Assembly (NCBI GenBank): GCA_030748455.1
Contig: JASMLY010000053.1
Span: 1-64,000 of the forward strand
Direction of reading: 5' to 3'
Length of the DNA stretch: 64,000 bases
From: Phycisphaerales bacterium
GTDB taxonomy: Bacteria > Planctomycetota > Phycisphaerae > Phycisphaerales > SM1A02
Positions 54,582 through 64,000 of the stretch are shown here, one piece after another. The notes under the pieces are model-generated. The model was not told the DNA's origin and did no database searches. It saw only the letters and a list, made by a program, of their open reading frames with translations. The translations under genes were made by a program, and so were the position numbers. The stretch's first letter is position 1, and each line of letters starts with the position of its first letter.

Positions 54582-54901
54582 TGCTTGGTGTATTTGGTGC
54601 TGGGACACTTGCAAGTTATCTGGTTGTGAGCGGAATCCTCCTCACAATTGGTGTCATAGGATTTTTTGTTCGGCGAAATTTGATCGTCATGTTCTTGTGT
54701 ACCGAACTCATGTTCCAAGCAGCAGCAATCGCATTTGTTGCTGCAGGTAGATACTACTTTGACTATTCAGGGCAAGTCATGGTGATATTTTTACTCACCG
54801 TTGCGGCTGCAGAAGCAGCACTCGCCCTCGCACTTGTGGTCTTTATGCACAGACAACGTGAAACACTAGATCCAGACGCATTCGGAGAACTAGCCGAATG
54901 A
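54578..54901 (+). CDS. nuoK: NADH-quinone oxidoreductase subunit K
   Basis: 107 residues, standard length. Three membrane helices are visible; the second has the conserved Glu in RNLIVMFLCTELMFQAAA, the proton-path residue of NuoK. The third has VAAAEAALALALV with a second Glu. Its ATG overlaps the nuoJ stop by 4 bases, and its stop overlaps nuoL by 4 bases. Confidence 0.95.
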   Translation: MMLGVFGAGTLASYLVVSGILLTIGVIGFFVRRNLIVMFLCTELMFQAAAIAFVAAGRYYFDYSGQVMVIFLLTVAAAEAALALALVVFMHRQRETLDPDAFGELAE

Positions 54902-57135
54902 TTGGTGTATTTCCAATTGCAACCCTTCTTGGTTCGACAGTACCAGCGCAGGCTGATCAACTACTTACAACAGTGACGCCAAACTGGGCACAATGTATCT
55001 TGTGGATGCCGCTGATTTCACTCGTTCTTTGCGGCGTGTGTGCAGCACTCAAAGTGAAAACAAAAGCCCCAGCGGTGATTACCATTGTGTCTCTTGCAAC
55101 TTCGTTTGCATTAACATTGATGCTATACCTTGGGTACCAAGGTCCTCAAGTTATTCATGTGTTCGATTGGGTGCAAGCGCATTGGAATGGTGGCTCATTC
55201 GTAGCCAACTTTGCTCTGTATATTGACTCCCTCACGTTGCTTTGGATGCTCTTCGTTACAGGGCTTGGCACGTTGATTGCAATATATGCTTCGGAGTATA
55301 TGGAGCATGATGTTGGGAAGGGATACACACGATTTTTTGCTGGTGTCAGTGTCTTTTTGTTCGCTATGAGTTGCCTTGTTATGGGCGACAATTTGCTCAT
55401 GCTCTACCTCGGTTGGGAAGGTGTTGGCTTTGCATCGTATTGGCTCATTGGATATTTTTATCGCCGTCCAGCAGCAGTTGCTGCTGCAAAAAAGGCGTTC
55501 ATTGTGAACCGCATCGGTGACTTGGGGTTGGCACTTGCTATCTATCTGATTTGGTCAACCTTTGGCACAATTCAATATGACGGAATCATGACAGTGTTTC
55601 AAGCACGTGATGGCGATGCGGGCTCTTTTCCAACATTTGGTGGTTGGAGTGTGCATGCAATTCCATACCTTTTGATGCTCGCTGCCTTTGGTAAATCTGC
55701 GCAGTTACCTCTATACGTTTGGTTGCCTGACGCAATGGAAGGCCCAACTCCCGTTTCGGCATTGATTCATGCTGCAACAATGGTAACCGCCGGTGTGTAT
55801 CTCATAGCTCGAACATATCCACTCTTCCAACTCGACAATCACGCCTTACCAACTGTTGCATGGGTTGGCGGTTTGACAGCACTCTTTGCAGCCACGATAG
55901 GGATGGCGCAGTACGACATCAAACGGATTATGGCGTACTCTACTGTCTCACAACTTGGGTACATGTTCCTTGGGTTAGGCGTTCTTTCTAGCTACGGAGC
56001 TGCGTACCACGTATTCACTCATGCATTTTTCAAAGCAGTTCTCTTTTTGACATGCGGTGCAATTATGCACGGTTTTGCAGGTCAACTCGACCTTCGTAAA
56101 CTCTCGGGATTACGCAGCATGAGGGGTTGGAAGATTGTGAGTTATACGATGCTTGTGGGTTGCTTATGCCTTGCGGGTTTCCCATTTACAAGTGGATACT
56201 TTTCGAAAGATGCAATCCTTGCTGAAGCATTTGTAACACAGGGATCAGGATTTGTCGTCCTTGGATGGATTGCAATTTTTACAGCAGGACTTACTGCGTA
56301 TTACACATTTCGCGTTTGGTTTCGGGTGTGCTGTGGCCCAAAAATGTATGAAGCAGGTGATGAATTACATGGGGAAGATCCTTCCTCATTCCATCCTCAC
56401 GCCCCACGTTTTGCAATCAACTTCGTTTTGTCAGTCATCGCTGCTGGTGCAATCCTTGCCGCGGTTCCGTATTTCATGGACAACAATACAGAAGGGCTCC
56501 ATGGCGGATGGGTTGCAGAGATGGTGAACGATTCGCCAGCAGCTGCAGGAGTGCCCGGAAGTGCAGCCTCTCGTGAATTACATGAGGGGCACCAACCTCA
56601 CGGTTCAATCCTCGGTGAGGAGCACCAACCTCACGGTTCAATCCTCGGTGAGGAGCACCAACCTCACGGTTCAATCCTCGGTATGGATCCACACAAAGCG
56701 ATGTACTACATCTCTGGTGTTGTTGGCATGATCGGAGTAGCGCTTGCCTTCTTTTTCCATCTCGCAAACAGAAAGGCTGCAGACAGAGTACGAAGTAAAC
56801 TTCTTGCGTCAAAACTGACCCGCTGGCTTCCAACTGCTATGGAAAACAAATGGTACGTAGACGAACTGTACATTGCAGTTATTCGTACACCACTTTGGAT
56901 TCTCGGAAAAGTCTTTGCAGTGATCGATCGAGGGATCATTGATGGGTTACTAGTCAATGGTATCGCAGCCATTCCAAGAAGCGTCGCACGTTGGTTCTCA
57001 CCACTTCATAATGGTGCAGTGCAAAGTTATGCAGTATCAATGCTTGGTGGCGCTGCACTCATCGTGTTTCTCATGATGTTTATGCCCGAGATCATGGCGT
57101 TTCTCCAATCAACAATGATCGGAGGTGGTTCATGA
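54898..57135 (+). CDS. nuoL: NADH-quinone oxidoreductase subunit L
   Basis: 745 residues, at the long end for NuoL. The Mrp-type antiporter core is clear: LGWEGVGFASYWLIGYFY, LPDAMEGPTPVSALIHAATMV, RIMAYSTVSQLGYMFLGLG and HAFFKAVLFL. A cytoplasm- or periplasm-facing insert near residues 555-600 holds three copies of an 11-residue His-rich repeat (see repeat at 56584). The C-terminal lateral helix and last TM follow (KWYVDELYIAVIRTPLWIL). It pumps protons in complex I. Confidence 0.95.
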   Translation: MIGVFPIATLLGSTVPAQADQLLTTVTPNWAQCILWMPLISLVLCGVCAALKVKTKAPAVITIVSLATSFALTLMLYLGYQGPQVIHVFDWVQAHWNGGSFVANFALYIDSLTLLWMLFVTGLGTLIAIYASEYMEHDVGKGYTRFFAGVSVFLFAMSCLVMGDNLLMLYLGWEGVGFASYWLIGYFYRRPAAVAAAKKAFIVNRIGDLGLALAIYLIWSTFGTIQYDGIMTVFQARDGDAGSFPTFGGWSVHAIPYLLMLAAFGKSAQLPLYVWLPDAMEGPTPVSALIHAATMVTAGVYLIARTYPLFQLDNHALPTVAWVGGLTALFAATIGMAQYDIKRIMAYSTVSQLGYMFLGLGVLSSYGAAYHVFTHAFFKAVLFLTCGAIMHGFAGQLDLRKLSGLRSMRGWKIVSYTMLVGCLCLAGFPFTSGYFSKDAILAEAFVTQGSGFVVLGWIAIFTAGLTAYYTFRVWFRVCCGPKMYEAGDELHGEDPSSFHPHAPRFAINFVLSVIAAGAILAAVPYFMDNNTEGLHGGWVAEMVNDSPAAAGVPGSAASRELHEGHQPHGSILGEEHQPHGSILGEEHQPHGSILGMDPHKAMYYISGVVGMIGVALAFFFHLANRKAADRVRSKLLASKLTRWLPTAMENKWYVDELYIAVIRTPLWILGKVFAVIDRGIIDGLLVNGIAAIPRSVARWFSPLHNGAVQSYAVSMLGGAALIVFLMMFMPEIMAFLQSTMIGGGS
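56584..56682 (+). repeat. three tandem 33-bp repeats within nuoL
   Basis: Three in-frame copies of a 33-base unit (56584-56616, 56617-56649, 56650-56682) encode E-[EG]-HQPHGSILG. The second and third copies are identical and the first differs by one base, so the duplication is recent. They sit in the loop between two conserved membrane segments of NuoL. Confidence 0.95.
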
Positions 57136-58739
57136 CACCTTGGCTCTTGTTGCTTTTGCCACTAGTGGGAGCGCTCGTCATTTTTCTTTCAAAGGCGGAG
57201 TTATCGAAGTGGATTTCACTTGGTGTTTCTCTCCTCGTGTTCGTGATTAGCATTTTGATGTCTGTGCAATTTGGCGCATGGGGGTCGATGGGCACAGGAG
57301 TACGTTCAAGTTTTTCATGGGTAAACCAATTTGGCTTGACATTAGATCTCGGGGCAGATTCTGTCGCAATGATGCTTGTGTTACTCACTACACTCCTCGT
57401 CCCTCTTTGTGTATGGGGCTCTTTCAATGCAATCAATTCAAGACGACGAGAATATTATGCTTGGTTACTCATTCTTGAGACAGCGATGCTCGGAGTGTTT
57501 CTTGCTCAAGACCTCATTTTGTTTTACGTGAGTTTTGAGTTAACACTTGTTCCTATGTTCTTTTTGATTGCGATCTATGGCGGGAAAAATCGAGCACATG
57601 CAAGCGTAAAGTTTTTTATCTATACATTCACAGGTTCGCTTTTTATGCTTGCCGGCTTTGTGTATGTTGCTTGGGAGTATGCACTCTCGACAGGTAACGT
57701 TTGGTCGTTCGCTATTCAAGACTTGACAACTTTTGCAGCAACACAAATGTCAAGCAGCGAACAAGCTTGGATTTTGTTTGCGTTACTTGCAGGGTTCGCT
57801 GTCAAAATACCCGTCTTCCCTGTCCATACGTGGTTGCCTCTTGCACATACGGAAGCTCCTACAGCTGGGTCGGTGATTCTGGCAGGCGTCTTACTGAAGC
57901 TTGGGACATTTGGTGTGTATAGATTTATCTTGCCTATGGTTCCTGAAGCTCTTGTTGTTTGGGCTCCTGCCATAGCAGTTCTCGCGATCGTCGGTATTTT
58001 GTATGCCGCCTTGATTTGCTGGGTACAAGACGACATCAAAAAACTCATTGCGTATTCGTCGGTGAGCCATCTTGGTTTTTGTGTGTTAGGACTTGTTGCT
58101 CTTAATCCCATTGGCTTAGAAGGTGCTGTGTTGTACATGATTAATCATGGTCTCTCAACTGGCGCACTCTTTTTCTTGATTGGCATGATGTACGAGCGCT
58201 ACCACACTCGTGACATGAATCTGGTTGGGGGGTTGGCAAAATCAATGCCAATCTGGTCAGTTTTCCTCGTCTTCTTCGTACTTGCAAGTGTTGGATTACC
58301 TGGCTTGAACGGTTTTGTTAGTGAATTTATGTGTTTGCTTGGGACGTTCATTGCAACGGGTGATGCACAGCAGTGGCAGGGTGTGCTCGGACCTACATAC
58401 GCTGCTGTTGCAGCGCTTGGCATGGTGCTCGCAGCGATGTACTTGCTCATCATGGTAGGCAAGATTGTTTTTGGTTCATTGAAAGAACCAGATTCAACAG
58501 ATCGAGGCGTGCTTCCAACTGATTTGTCTCTCCGTGAAATCGGTGTGCTTGTACCGCTTGCTGTTCTTTGTCTTTGGATTGGAGTTCAGCCCACAGTACT
58601 TACTGATGCCATGAGAGGATCGGTTGAAAAGGTTCTCTCGCCCTATCCTCAGATAGTTGAACAATACAGGACAGAGCAAGGCAATCCAATCCACATACCT
58701 GTTACACAATCAACAGACAAGGAGGATCAGCATGGGTGA
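57132..58739 (+). CDS. nuoM: NADH-quinone oxidoreductase subunit M
   Basis: 535 residues. Antiporter-family motifs are present: LFYVSFELTLVPMFFLIAI with the conserved Glu, FPVHTWLPLAHTEAPTAGSV, LIAYSSVSHLGFCVLGL and INHGLSTGALFFLIG. Its ATG overlaps the nuoL stop (ATGA), with GGAGG about 6 bases upstream. It is a proton-pumping membrane-arm subunit of complex I. Confidence 0.95.
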   Translation: MTPWLLLLLPLVGALVIFLSKAELSKWISLGVSLLVFVISILMSVQFGAWGSMGTGVRSSFSWVNQFGLTLDLGADSVAMMLVLLTTLLVPLCVWGSFNAINSRRREYYAWLLILETAMLGVFLAQDLILFYVSFELTLVPMFFLIAIYGGKNRAHASVKFFIYTFTGSLFMLAGFVYVAWEYALSTGNVWSFAIQDLTTFAATQMSSSEQAWILFALLAGFAVKIPVFPVHTWLPLAHTEAPTAGSVILAGVLLKLGTFGVYRFILPMVPEALVVWAPAIAVLAIVGILYAALICWVQDDIKKLIAYSSVSHLGFCVLGLVALNPIGLEGAVLYMINHGLSTGALFFLIGMMYERYHTRDMNLVGGLAKSMPIWSVFLVFFVLASVGLPGLNGFVSEFMCLLGTFIATGDAQQWQGVLGPTYAAVAALGMVLAAMYLLIMVGKIVFGSLKEPDSTDRGVLPTDLSLREIGVLVPLAVLCLWIGVQPTVLTDAMRGSVEKVLSPYPQIVEQYRTEQGNPIHIPVTQSTDKEDQHG

Positions 58740-60279
58740 TCGTCTTTGGTTATTAGTTCCAGAATTCATCTTGCTCGCTGGCGCGATGGCTTGTGCACTT
58801 GGAGGTATTTCTAGGTTTGCCTCAATACGCAGAAGAGTCGGATTCATCGCGAGTCTCTTTCTTGCTCTTGCACTTATTGCGATTCCGTACTTTAACTCTC
58901 AACAAGGTCAAACTCCCGAGGGCACGATGTTGCCCAACCTCAGCTTCTATATCAAAATGGTTGTCGCGTTTGTTGGTTTGTTGTTCGTTGCAACAGCAGG
59001 GGGATTGGTAGATAGAACATATGAAAAAGCAATAGGTTCTGGGAAAGATCGTTTTGATCCGCTCCGGTCAAGTTCTGGTGAATTTCACGCTTTATTGTTG
59101 CTTAGTTTGACAGGAGTCATGCTACTCTGCGAAGCGCGAGACCTTATTTGGCTCTTCCTTGCACTCGAACTTGTTTCACTTCCAACATACGTGATGGTTG
59201 CAGTCAGTCGTTGGGCGAGAACCGCCCAAGAAGCTGCAATGAAATATTTCTTTCTCGGTGCGCTCTCAGCAGCACTCATGTTGTATGGATTCGCGTTGTT
59301 GTACGCCTCGACAGGTTCTCTCGTTTTACAGGATATTGCAGCCTCACTAGCCACGCAGCAAGCTGATGGTGGAATATCAGCCATCGCGCAAGTTGGCATG
59401 TTGATGGCTATTTTTGGTTTGCTCTACAAAATTGCTGCAGCCCCCATGCATTTGTATGCTCCAGATGTGTACCAAGGTGCAGCATCTCCAGTGACTGCAT
59501 TTTTAGCGTTTGTGCCAAAAACTGCCGGAATGATTGCGATTATGACGCTTCTTACTTTGGTTGGGTGGGACGATGGTTTACCACCGGCAATCGAGATGTC
59601 ACTTTGGGTTGTTGCAGTGTTGACCATGATTCTTGGTAACATCGGTGCACTCCTGCAACGTTCTGCGAAACGAATGCTTGGGTATAGTTCAATCGCGCAC
59701 AGTGGATATATGTTGATTGGTGTCATCGCTGGTCCTGAACTCGGATTTCAAGCAGTCCTTGTCTATTTGCTCATCTATGGAGTAACCAACACTTCAGCAT
59801 TTGCAACGCTTGCCGCGCTTTCGAGAAATGGCAAACAGGTGGATTCGCTTGACGATCTCGCAGGTCTCTACAAAACAAGTCCTCTTGCTGCTGCAGCGAT
59901 GGCAATTTCTTGCGGCTCCCTCCTTGGAATACCACCGTTGTTTGGTTTCTGGGGAAAACTTCTCCTCTTTGCTGCAGGTATTGCTGCAGGACAACTTTCT
60001 CTCATTATTGTCGCTGCTGTGAGTAGTGCTGTGAGTGCTTGGTATTACCTGCGGATCATTGGACTTGTGTTACTCTCCCCACCGCAGAACCAAGGTGATG
60101 CTACGAAGGTGTCCTTACGTTGGCCTCTAGCGGTTGCACTTGTAGGCGCGTGTATTGCGTTGGTTGGGCCAGTCTTCTTAGAACGTACTGTAACGAGTGC
60201 AAATGAGGCGATCGAGATTCCAGAAGCTGAAGTGGTTATGCCTTTGCCTTCGGTTGAGGTGGACGGCGAAAGAGCGTAA
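58732..60279 (+). CDS. nuoN: NADH-quinone oxidoreductase subunit N
   Basis: About 515 residues from ATG 58732 (MGDRLWLLVPEF), with GGAGG 6 bases upstream; it overlaps the nuoM stop by 8 bases. Typical segments are LIWLFLALELVSLPTYVMVA, MHLYAPDVYQGAASPVTAFLA, MLGYSSIAHSGYMLIG and GIPPLFGFWGKLLLFAAG. It is the third antiporter-like subunit. Its end overlaps the convergent membrane-protein gene by 44 bases. Confidence 0.95.
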   Translation: MGDRLWLLVPEFILLAGAMACALGGISRFASIRRRVGFIASLFLALALIAIPYFNSQQGQTPEGTMLPNLSFYIKMVVAFVGLLFVATAGGLVDRTYEKAIGSGKDRFDPLRSSSGEFHALLLLSLTGVMLLCEARDLIWLFLALELVSLPTYVMVAVSRWARTAQEAAMKYFFLGALSAALMLYGFALLYASTGSLVLQDIAASLATQQADGGISAIAQVGMLMAIFGLLYKIAAAPMHLYAPDVYQGAASPVTAFLAFVPKTAGMIAIMTLLTLVGWDDGLPPAIEMSLWVVAVLTMILGNIGALLQRSAKRMLGYSSIAHSGYMLIGVIAGPELGFQAVLVYLLIYGVTNTSAFATLAALSRNGKQVDSLDDLAGLYKTSPLAAAAMAISCGSLLGIPPLFGFWGKLLLFAAGIAAGQLSLIIVAAVSSAVSAWYYLRIIGLVLLSPPQNQGDATKVSLRWPLAVALVGACIALVGPVFLERTVTSANEAIEIPEAEVVMPLPSVEVDGERA

Positions 60280-61075
60280 GTTGTAAGCCAAGACCTGCAA
60301 GAGCGAGTGAACCATAGAGCAATAGTAAAACAATCGGGGAGATTTCAGTAAGAACTTGTTGTGACCAGAGAATTGACGCACCATTTCGTATCGCTTCGAT
60401 TATCAGCAAACTCCCTACGCAAGAAGTGACAATTGAAGCCGCGAAATGTGGCATAAATGTTGCGATCAGTAATCCAAGAAGTAACCCTGCAATCGATGCA
60501 CCTACGAGCATGAGGCGTGGTCCTGCCGGAATCGCAGCCCACGCTGCGTTTGCACGTGCAATACCATCTCGAATCGCTTGGCCTGCGTGTTCTGCGATCA
60601 TTTTGAAGGCTACGCCAAGTGCATTGGATGTAGATACCTGAGGTAGTGACGGTGCGGAACTTGTTTCTTGTTCTGCGGGGGTATTGGCATCGATTTCTGT
60701 GGGTTCAGTGTTTGGCGAGTCCGCCGTTGCAGCATCAATGACGTTTGATACAACCTCCTGCCCATTGCTAAGATCTGCGGCGTGCCATGTAACAACAGGG
60801 GATGCAATCGCAAGACCAAGAGCTAGCGTGAGCAAAATTGCGAACTTCGCGATGCCCACAGCAATGACAGCCCCAATAATGGCAGTGATGAGGGCAATTA
60901 GGAGTGGGGAAACATCAACAGAAAGGCTTGGTGCAAGTAGGAGTCCACATCCTGCTCCAAATAGGCCACCCATGAGGCCAACAGCAGGGCGGAGTAACCT
61001 GCCCCCTGCAACGAGGAGGATCAACGCTGTGATCGCTGTAACGATTGGAATGATGATCTGTGGGTTTACGGTCAT
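60236..61075 (-). CDS. multi-pass membrane protein (DUF4203/TMEM198-like)
   Basis: About 279 residues from ATG 61075 (MTVNPQIII). Four hydrophobic stretches are seen: PIVTAITALILLVAGG, GLMGGLFGAGCGLLLAP, LITAIIGAVIAVGIAKFAIL, and a C-terminal pair around residues 195-265. A polar Pro/Thr/Ser-rich loop (about 120-165) separates the two halves. The Gly-rich helix pattern resembles TMEM198/DUF4203 proteins; the function is unknown. It overlaps the 3' end of nuoN on the other strand. Confidence 0.65.
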   Translation of the reverse strand: MTVNPQIIIPIVTAITALILLVAGGRLLRPAVGLMGGLFGAGCGLLLAPSLSVDVSPLLIALITAIIGAVIAVGIAKFAILLTLALGLAIASPVVTWHAADLSNGQEVVSNVIDAATADSPNTEPTEIDANTPAEQETSSAPSLPQVSTSNALGVAFKMIAEHAGQAIRDGIARANAAWAAIPAGPRLMLVGASIAGLLLGLLIATFMPHFAASIVTSCVGSLLIIEAIRNGASILWSQQVLTEISPIVLLLLYGSLALAGLGLQLTLFRRPPQPKAKA

Positions 61076-61171
61076 AAAAAGGGGTTCTCTCTTATCGTCA
61101 TTGGGAATCTCTGTCCATTGTATTTCATACAAGAGGGAACCAAACAGCCCTCTCTCAGATAGAATGCTCTG

Positions 61172-63550
61172 ATGTTGAGACAGAACGTATTGAAGGCAAC
61201 AGTACTGCTTGCCGTAGGGATAGGAATGAATATGGCGTATGAGCAGAAGGCAGCAGGATGCCAAGATCAAACACCACCAAAAGCAGAAGAAGGTCGCAAT
61301 AGGCTAGGGGAGACAACGAGCCCATATCTTTTGCAACATGCAAAAAATCCGGTCCATTGGTGGCCCTGGGGAGAAGCGGCATTTGATGCCGCTGTGGAGC
61401 AAAACAAACCAATTTTCATGAGTATTGGATATTCAACATGTTATTGGTGCCACGTGATGGAGCGTGAGAGTTTCGAGGATGAAGAAGTTGCAGCGTATCT
61501 CAATGAACATTTCATCTCGATCAAGGTTGACCGAGAAGAGAGACCAGATGTCGATGAAATTTACATGATGGCAACACAGCTCATGAATCAAGGGCAGGGG
61601 GGTTGGCCGATGTCTGTTTTTCTTGAACCAACTGAACTCAAACCCTTCTACGCTGGCACATATTTCCCAAAAGAAGACAGAGGGACAAGGCGTGGGTTTT
61701 TGAGTGTTCTTCGATTCATGTCAGAGAACTTCAACAACAACAGAGAAGCTGTAGACAAACACGCAACAGCCGTTGCAAATGCTGTAGTGAACCGTTTAAC
61801 AACTGCTCCTGAGGCAGCAAACATCAATTCTAAAACCGTGCAGGAAGGGATCGCCGCCCTTCTAGCAGGAGAAGACAAAACACATGGTGGGTTTGCAACT
61901 TCTCCAAAATTTCCCATGCCGATCTATAGCGATTTTCTCATGGAAACAGGCTGGAATATTCCACAAGTTCGCAAAGCGGTCACGCGCGTACTTGATGCCA
62001 TGCTCCAAGGTGGGATGTACGATCAGGTCGGCGGCGGTTTTCACAGGTACAGCACCGATGAAAAGTGGCTCGTTCCTCATTTCGAAAAAATGCTGTATGA
62101 CAATGGGCAGTTACTTTCTACGTATGCAAACGCATACGAACTCACGGAGGATGAGACGTACGCGAATGTCTTGCGTGAAACTGTGGCATACGTCGAGCGA
62201 GAGTTGAGTTCTCCAGATGGGGGCTTTCTATCAGCGCAGGATGCAGAGACGAATCACCTTGAAGGCGAAACGTATTTGTGGAGAGAGAATGAACTCCGCG
62301 AGGCACTTACAACGGCAGGACAAGAATCAGAGATCGCTTTCGCACTCTCAGTCTACGGTGTTGATCAAGGCACAAATTTTCAAGATCCTCATCACCTAGA
62401 AGTACCTCCAACGAACGTGCTGTATCTCGTAGATCACCCAGAAAAGATAGCAAAAACACACGGTCTGACAAGAGAAGAGTTTGAGGAGAAACTTGCAACA
62501 GTCAATCATGCGTTACTCTCTTTTCGAGAAACAAGAGATCAACCATCGACAGATGACAAAGTTATTACTGCATGGAATGGGCTCATGATCGGGGGGTTGG
62601 CTGACGCTGGTAGAGTTTTGGGAGAACAACAATGGATTGATCGAGCGAAAGCTGGAGTAGACTTCATCCAGAATGAAATGCGTACACATGATGGTAGACT
62701 TCTACGAACATGGCGGAATGGAACCAAAGGAAATGCTGGGTTTCTTGAAGATTACGCTTCGATGATTCGGGGGTTACTTTCCTTGTATGTTGCGAGTGGG
62801 GATGCATCGGTTCTGGACTTCGCAAAACTCCTGTACGCAACTGCTAAAAGTCGCTTTTATGTAGATGGTGAGGGTTGGTATGACACAGAGGAAAACCAGT
62901 CAGATTTGTTCGTCCGCACTAGAGCTTTTGCTGATGGCGCTGTTCCCGCAGCAACGTCAATGATTCTCGATGCATTGGTGACACTTGCAGAATTGACTTC
63001 AGAGCAGCACTATCTAGATGACGCGATCGAAGCTGTTACGTATGAAAGTGGATTCATGAAAGAGTCTCCTGTGGCAGCAGTTGTTGCGATGGGCGCCTTT
63101 CATCGATTACTAGAAGCACACCCTGAACTGTTCCATGAGGAATTTGAAGTTTCTTTGGCAAATCCATCTCCCGTTCGAATGAGTTGTTCAGAATCCAAGT
63201 TGCAACTTCGTGTTGGAGATTCAAAGACAATACATCTACGATTGAACCTTGCAAAGGGTTGGCACATCAATGCCCATGAACCAGGTTCAGAATATGCAGT
63301 TCCATTAGCCCTTTCTGTTCTTGGAAGTGGTGTTTCTATTTCAGTGGCTTGGCCAGAACCAGAGCGCATCACTTCTGCCGGCGAGTCAGTTTCCGTATAT
63401 GGGGGTGTTGTAGAAATACCAATTACGATTACGGCGACATCTTCGATTGCTTCGAAGCTTATGATTACATGGCAAGCATGTACTGAAGAAAGTTGCCTTG
63501 CTTCTGAAACGCACGAAGTTCCTTGCAACATATCTGTGAGCCAAAAATGA
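61172..63550 (+). CDS. exported YyaL-type (DUF255 thioredoxin) protein fused to a DsbD N-terminal-like domain
   Basis: 792 residues. A signal peptide ([17 protein letters not shown]) ends near Cys 30, possibly a lipoprotein site (KAAGC). The DUF255 thioredoxin domain has [18 protein letters not shown] and [20 protein letters not shown] (CYWC near residue 91), followed by an alpha/alpha-barrel ([49 protein letters not shown]). After about residue 655, the rest ([15 protein letters not shown] … [16 protein letters not shown]) is like the N-terminal domain of DsbD, with a C-x4-C pair. YyaL/SSP411 proteins are usually cytoplasmic without this addition. The likely role is extracytoplasmic thiol-disulfide exchange. 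Confidence 0.85.
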   Translation: MLRQNVLKATVLLAVGIGMNMAYEQKAAGCQDQTPPKAEEGRNRLGETTSPYLLQHAKNPVHWWPWGEAAFDAAVEQNKPIFMSIGYSTCYWCHVMERESFEDEEVAAYLNEHFISIKVDREERPDVDEIYMMATQLMNQGQGGWPMSVFLEPTELKPFYAGTYFPKEDRGTRRGFLSVLRFMSENFNNNREAVDKHATAVANAVVNRLTTAPEAANINSKTVQEGIAALLAGEDKTHGGFATSPKFPMPIYSDFLMETGWNIPQVRKAVTRVLDAMLQGGMYDQVGGGFHRYSTDEKWLVPHFEKMLYDNGQLLSTYANAYELTEDETYANVLRETVAYVERELSSPDGGFLSAQDAETNHLEGETYLWRENELREALTTAGQESEIAFALSVYGVDQGTNFQDPHHLEVPPTNVLYLVDHPEKIAKTHGLTREEFEEKLATVNHALLSFRETRDQPSTDDKVITAWNGLMIGGLADAGRVLGEQQWIDRAKAGVDFIQNEMRTHDGRLLRTWRNGTKGNAGFLEDYASMIRGLLSLYVASGDASVLDFAKLLYATAKSRFYVDGEGWYDTEENQSDLFVRTRAFADGAVPAATSMILDALVTLAELTSEQHYLDDAIEAVTYESGFMKESPVAAVVAMGAFHRLLEAHPELFHEEFEVSLANPSPVRMSCSESKLQLRVGDSKTIHLRLNLAKGWHINAHEPGSEYAVPLALSVLGSGVSISVAWPEPERITSAGESVSVYGGVVEIPITITATSSIASKLMITWQACTEESCLASETHEVPCNISVSQK

Positions 63551-64000
63551 GCGAGCAACTCTTTGCATTAGCCATCATTTCAACAGGTGGAACGATTGAG
63601 AAAACGTATGATGAAGCAGAAGGCATATTGAGCAATGGATTGACAGTGCTAGACCTGATATTAGAACGCTTACAGTTAGAGGGGCTGAAGATCTCACGTG
63701 TGCAGCTCATGAACAAAGATAGTCGTGAACTGACAGAAGAAGATCGCGAATCGATCGCAGAAGCCGTCAATGCGTGTGCTTCTAAGCATGATGGAGTTGT
63801 TGTTGTCCACGGGACGGACACGTTGTCTGTCACTGGTGAATGTATTGAGGCAAACTATCCGAATTTGCCCGTGCCTTGTGTCCTTACAGGCGCGATGCGA
63901 CCGTGGATTATGAGGAACACAGATTCCATGCAAAACTTATCTGAATCTTTTGCAGTAGTACAACTTCTAGATCCAGGTGTATACGTAGCAATGCATAGCC
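63547..64000 (+). CDS. L-asparaginase, N-terminal part (cut by window end)
   Basis: The first 151 residues of an asparaginase/glutaminase-family protein. ATG 63547 overlaps the stop of the preceding gene (ATGA). The nucleophile-containing motif is [12 protein letters not shown] (residues 10-21), and the second catalytic motif is [13 protein letters not shown] (about 86-98), with the Thr-Asp pair. There is no signal peptide, so it is cytoplasmic. The frame is open to the end of the window. It hydrolyses asparagine to aspartate and ammonia; Glu-tRNA amidotransferase-related GatD is a less likely alternative. Confidence 0.88.
   Translation, partial: MSEQLFALAIISTGGTIEKTYDEAEGILSNGLTVLDLILERLQLEGLKISRVQLMNKDSRELTEEDRESIAEAVNACASKHDGVVVVHGTDTLSVTGECIEANYPNLPVPCVLTGAMRPWIMRNTDSMQNLSESFAVVQLLDPGVYVAMHS

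Overview
The window most likely comes from a Planctomycetota chromosome, probably a Phycisphaerae-like marine lineage. This is inferred from protein style, not from a search. The clues are a prepilin-like protein with a C-terminal H-x9-D-G type motif, a secreted protein ending in a dockerin-like pair of calcium loops, a membrane protein ending in a CxxC...CxxC zinc ribbon, a subtilase with a Cys-rich insert of the 'GxC...TxxxCxxxGG' kind, and HEAT-repeat and Gfo/Idh/MocA-like proteins. By eye the base composition is mid-40s % GC. Genes are densely packed, ATGA overlaps are frequent, and some genes appear to use TTG or GTG starts. Most of the window is core chromosome; I see no prophage, transposase or CRISPR array.

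Layout. 0-0.6 kb: RsbW-like anti-sigma ATPase. 0.7-4.2 kb: large secreted subtilase. 4.5-15.4 kb: the rplK-rplA-rplJ-rplL-rpoB-rpoC cluster on the minus strand, with a good promoter, a hairpin terminator-attenuator between rplL and rpoB, and a strong terminator after rpoC. 15.6-21.5 kb: an FHA-GAF-HD-GYP signalling protein, then a tightly coupled minus-strand operon of S41 protease, tsaD, a GGQ release-factor-like protein and an M20 amidohydrolase. 21.6-25.9 kb: hflX, an orphan nuclease-like protein, an M29 aminopeptidase and a stand-alone GspE N-terminal domain. 25.9-28.6 kb: purU, tRNA-Phe, a nitrilase-family amidase, a 7-TM zinc-ribbon protein and tRNA-His. 28.8-36.1 kb: pckA, an HTH-receiver regulator, nadE, mutL, moaD and moeA. 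36.1-38.1 kb: a cobalamin riboswitch driving a secreted dockerin-type protein and a pseudopilin. 38.2-41 kb: a secreted HEAT/pseudo-receiver protein, tRNA-Thr, a cluster of long palindromes and a glycine-zipper lipoprotein. 41.2-49.2 kb: a thioredoxin-fold protein, sucC, an HAD phosphatase, a DUF418 protein, two unknown genes, an oxidoreductase, RNase P RNA and an M28 peptidase. 49.3-53.3 kb: split glycine decarboxylase gcvPA-gcvPB, pgpA and pgsA. 53.7-60.3 kb: nuoJKLMN (the membrane arm of complex I). 60.2-64 kb: a membrane protein, an exported YyaL-nDsbD fusion and the start of an asparaginase.

The most unusual unit is at 36.1-38.0 kb. A textbook-like cobalamin (B12) riboswitch lies on the minus strand and leads directly into a secreted, dockerin-bearing protein, with a pseudopilin-like gene overlapping its stop codon. 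No known B12 gene (btuB, btuFCD, cob, metE, nrdAB) is in the unit. This suggests a B12-repressed surface system for capturing or handling corrinoids. Other points worth a look are the palindrome cluster at the 3' end of tRNA-Thr, an exported HEAT protein carrying a degenerate receiver domain, an orphan GGQ protein with an unfamiliar C-terminal half, an orphan PD-(D/E)XK-like protein and an 11-residue tandem repeat inside NuoL.
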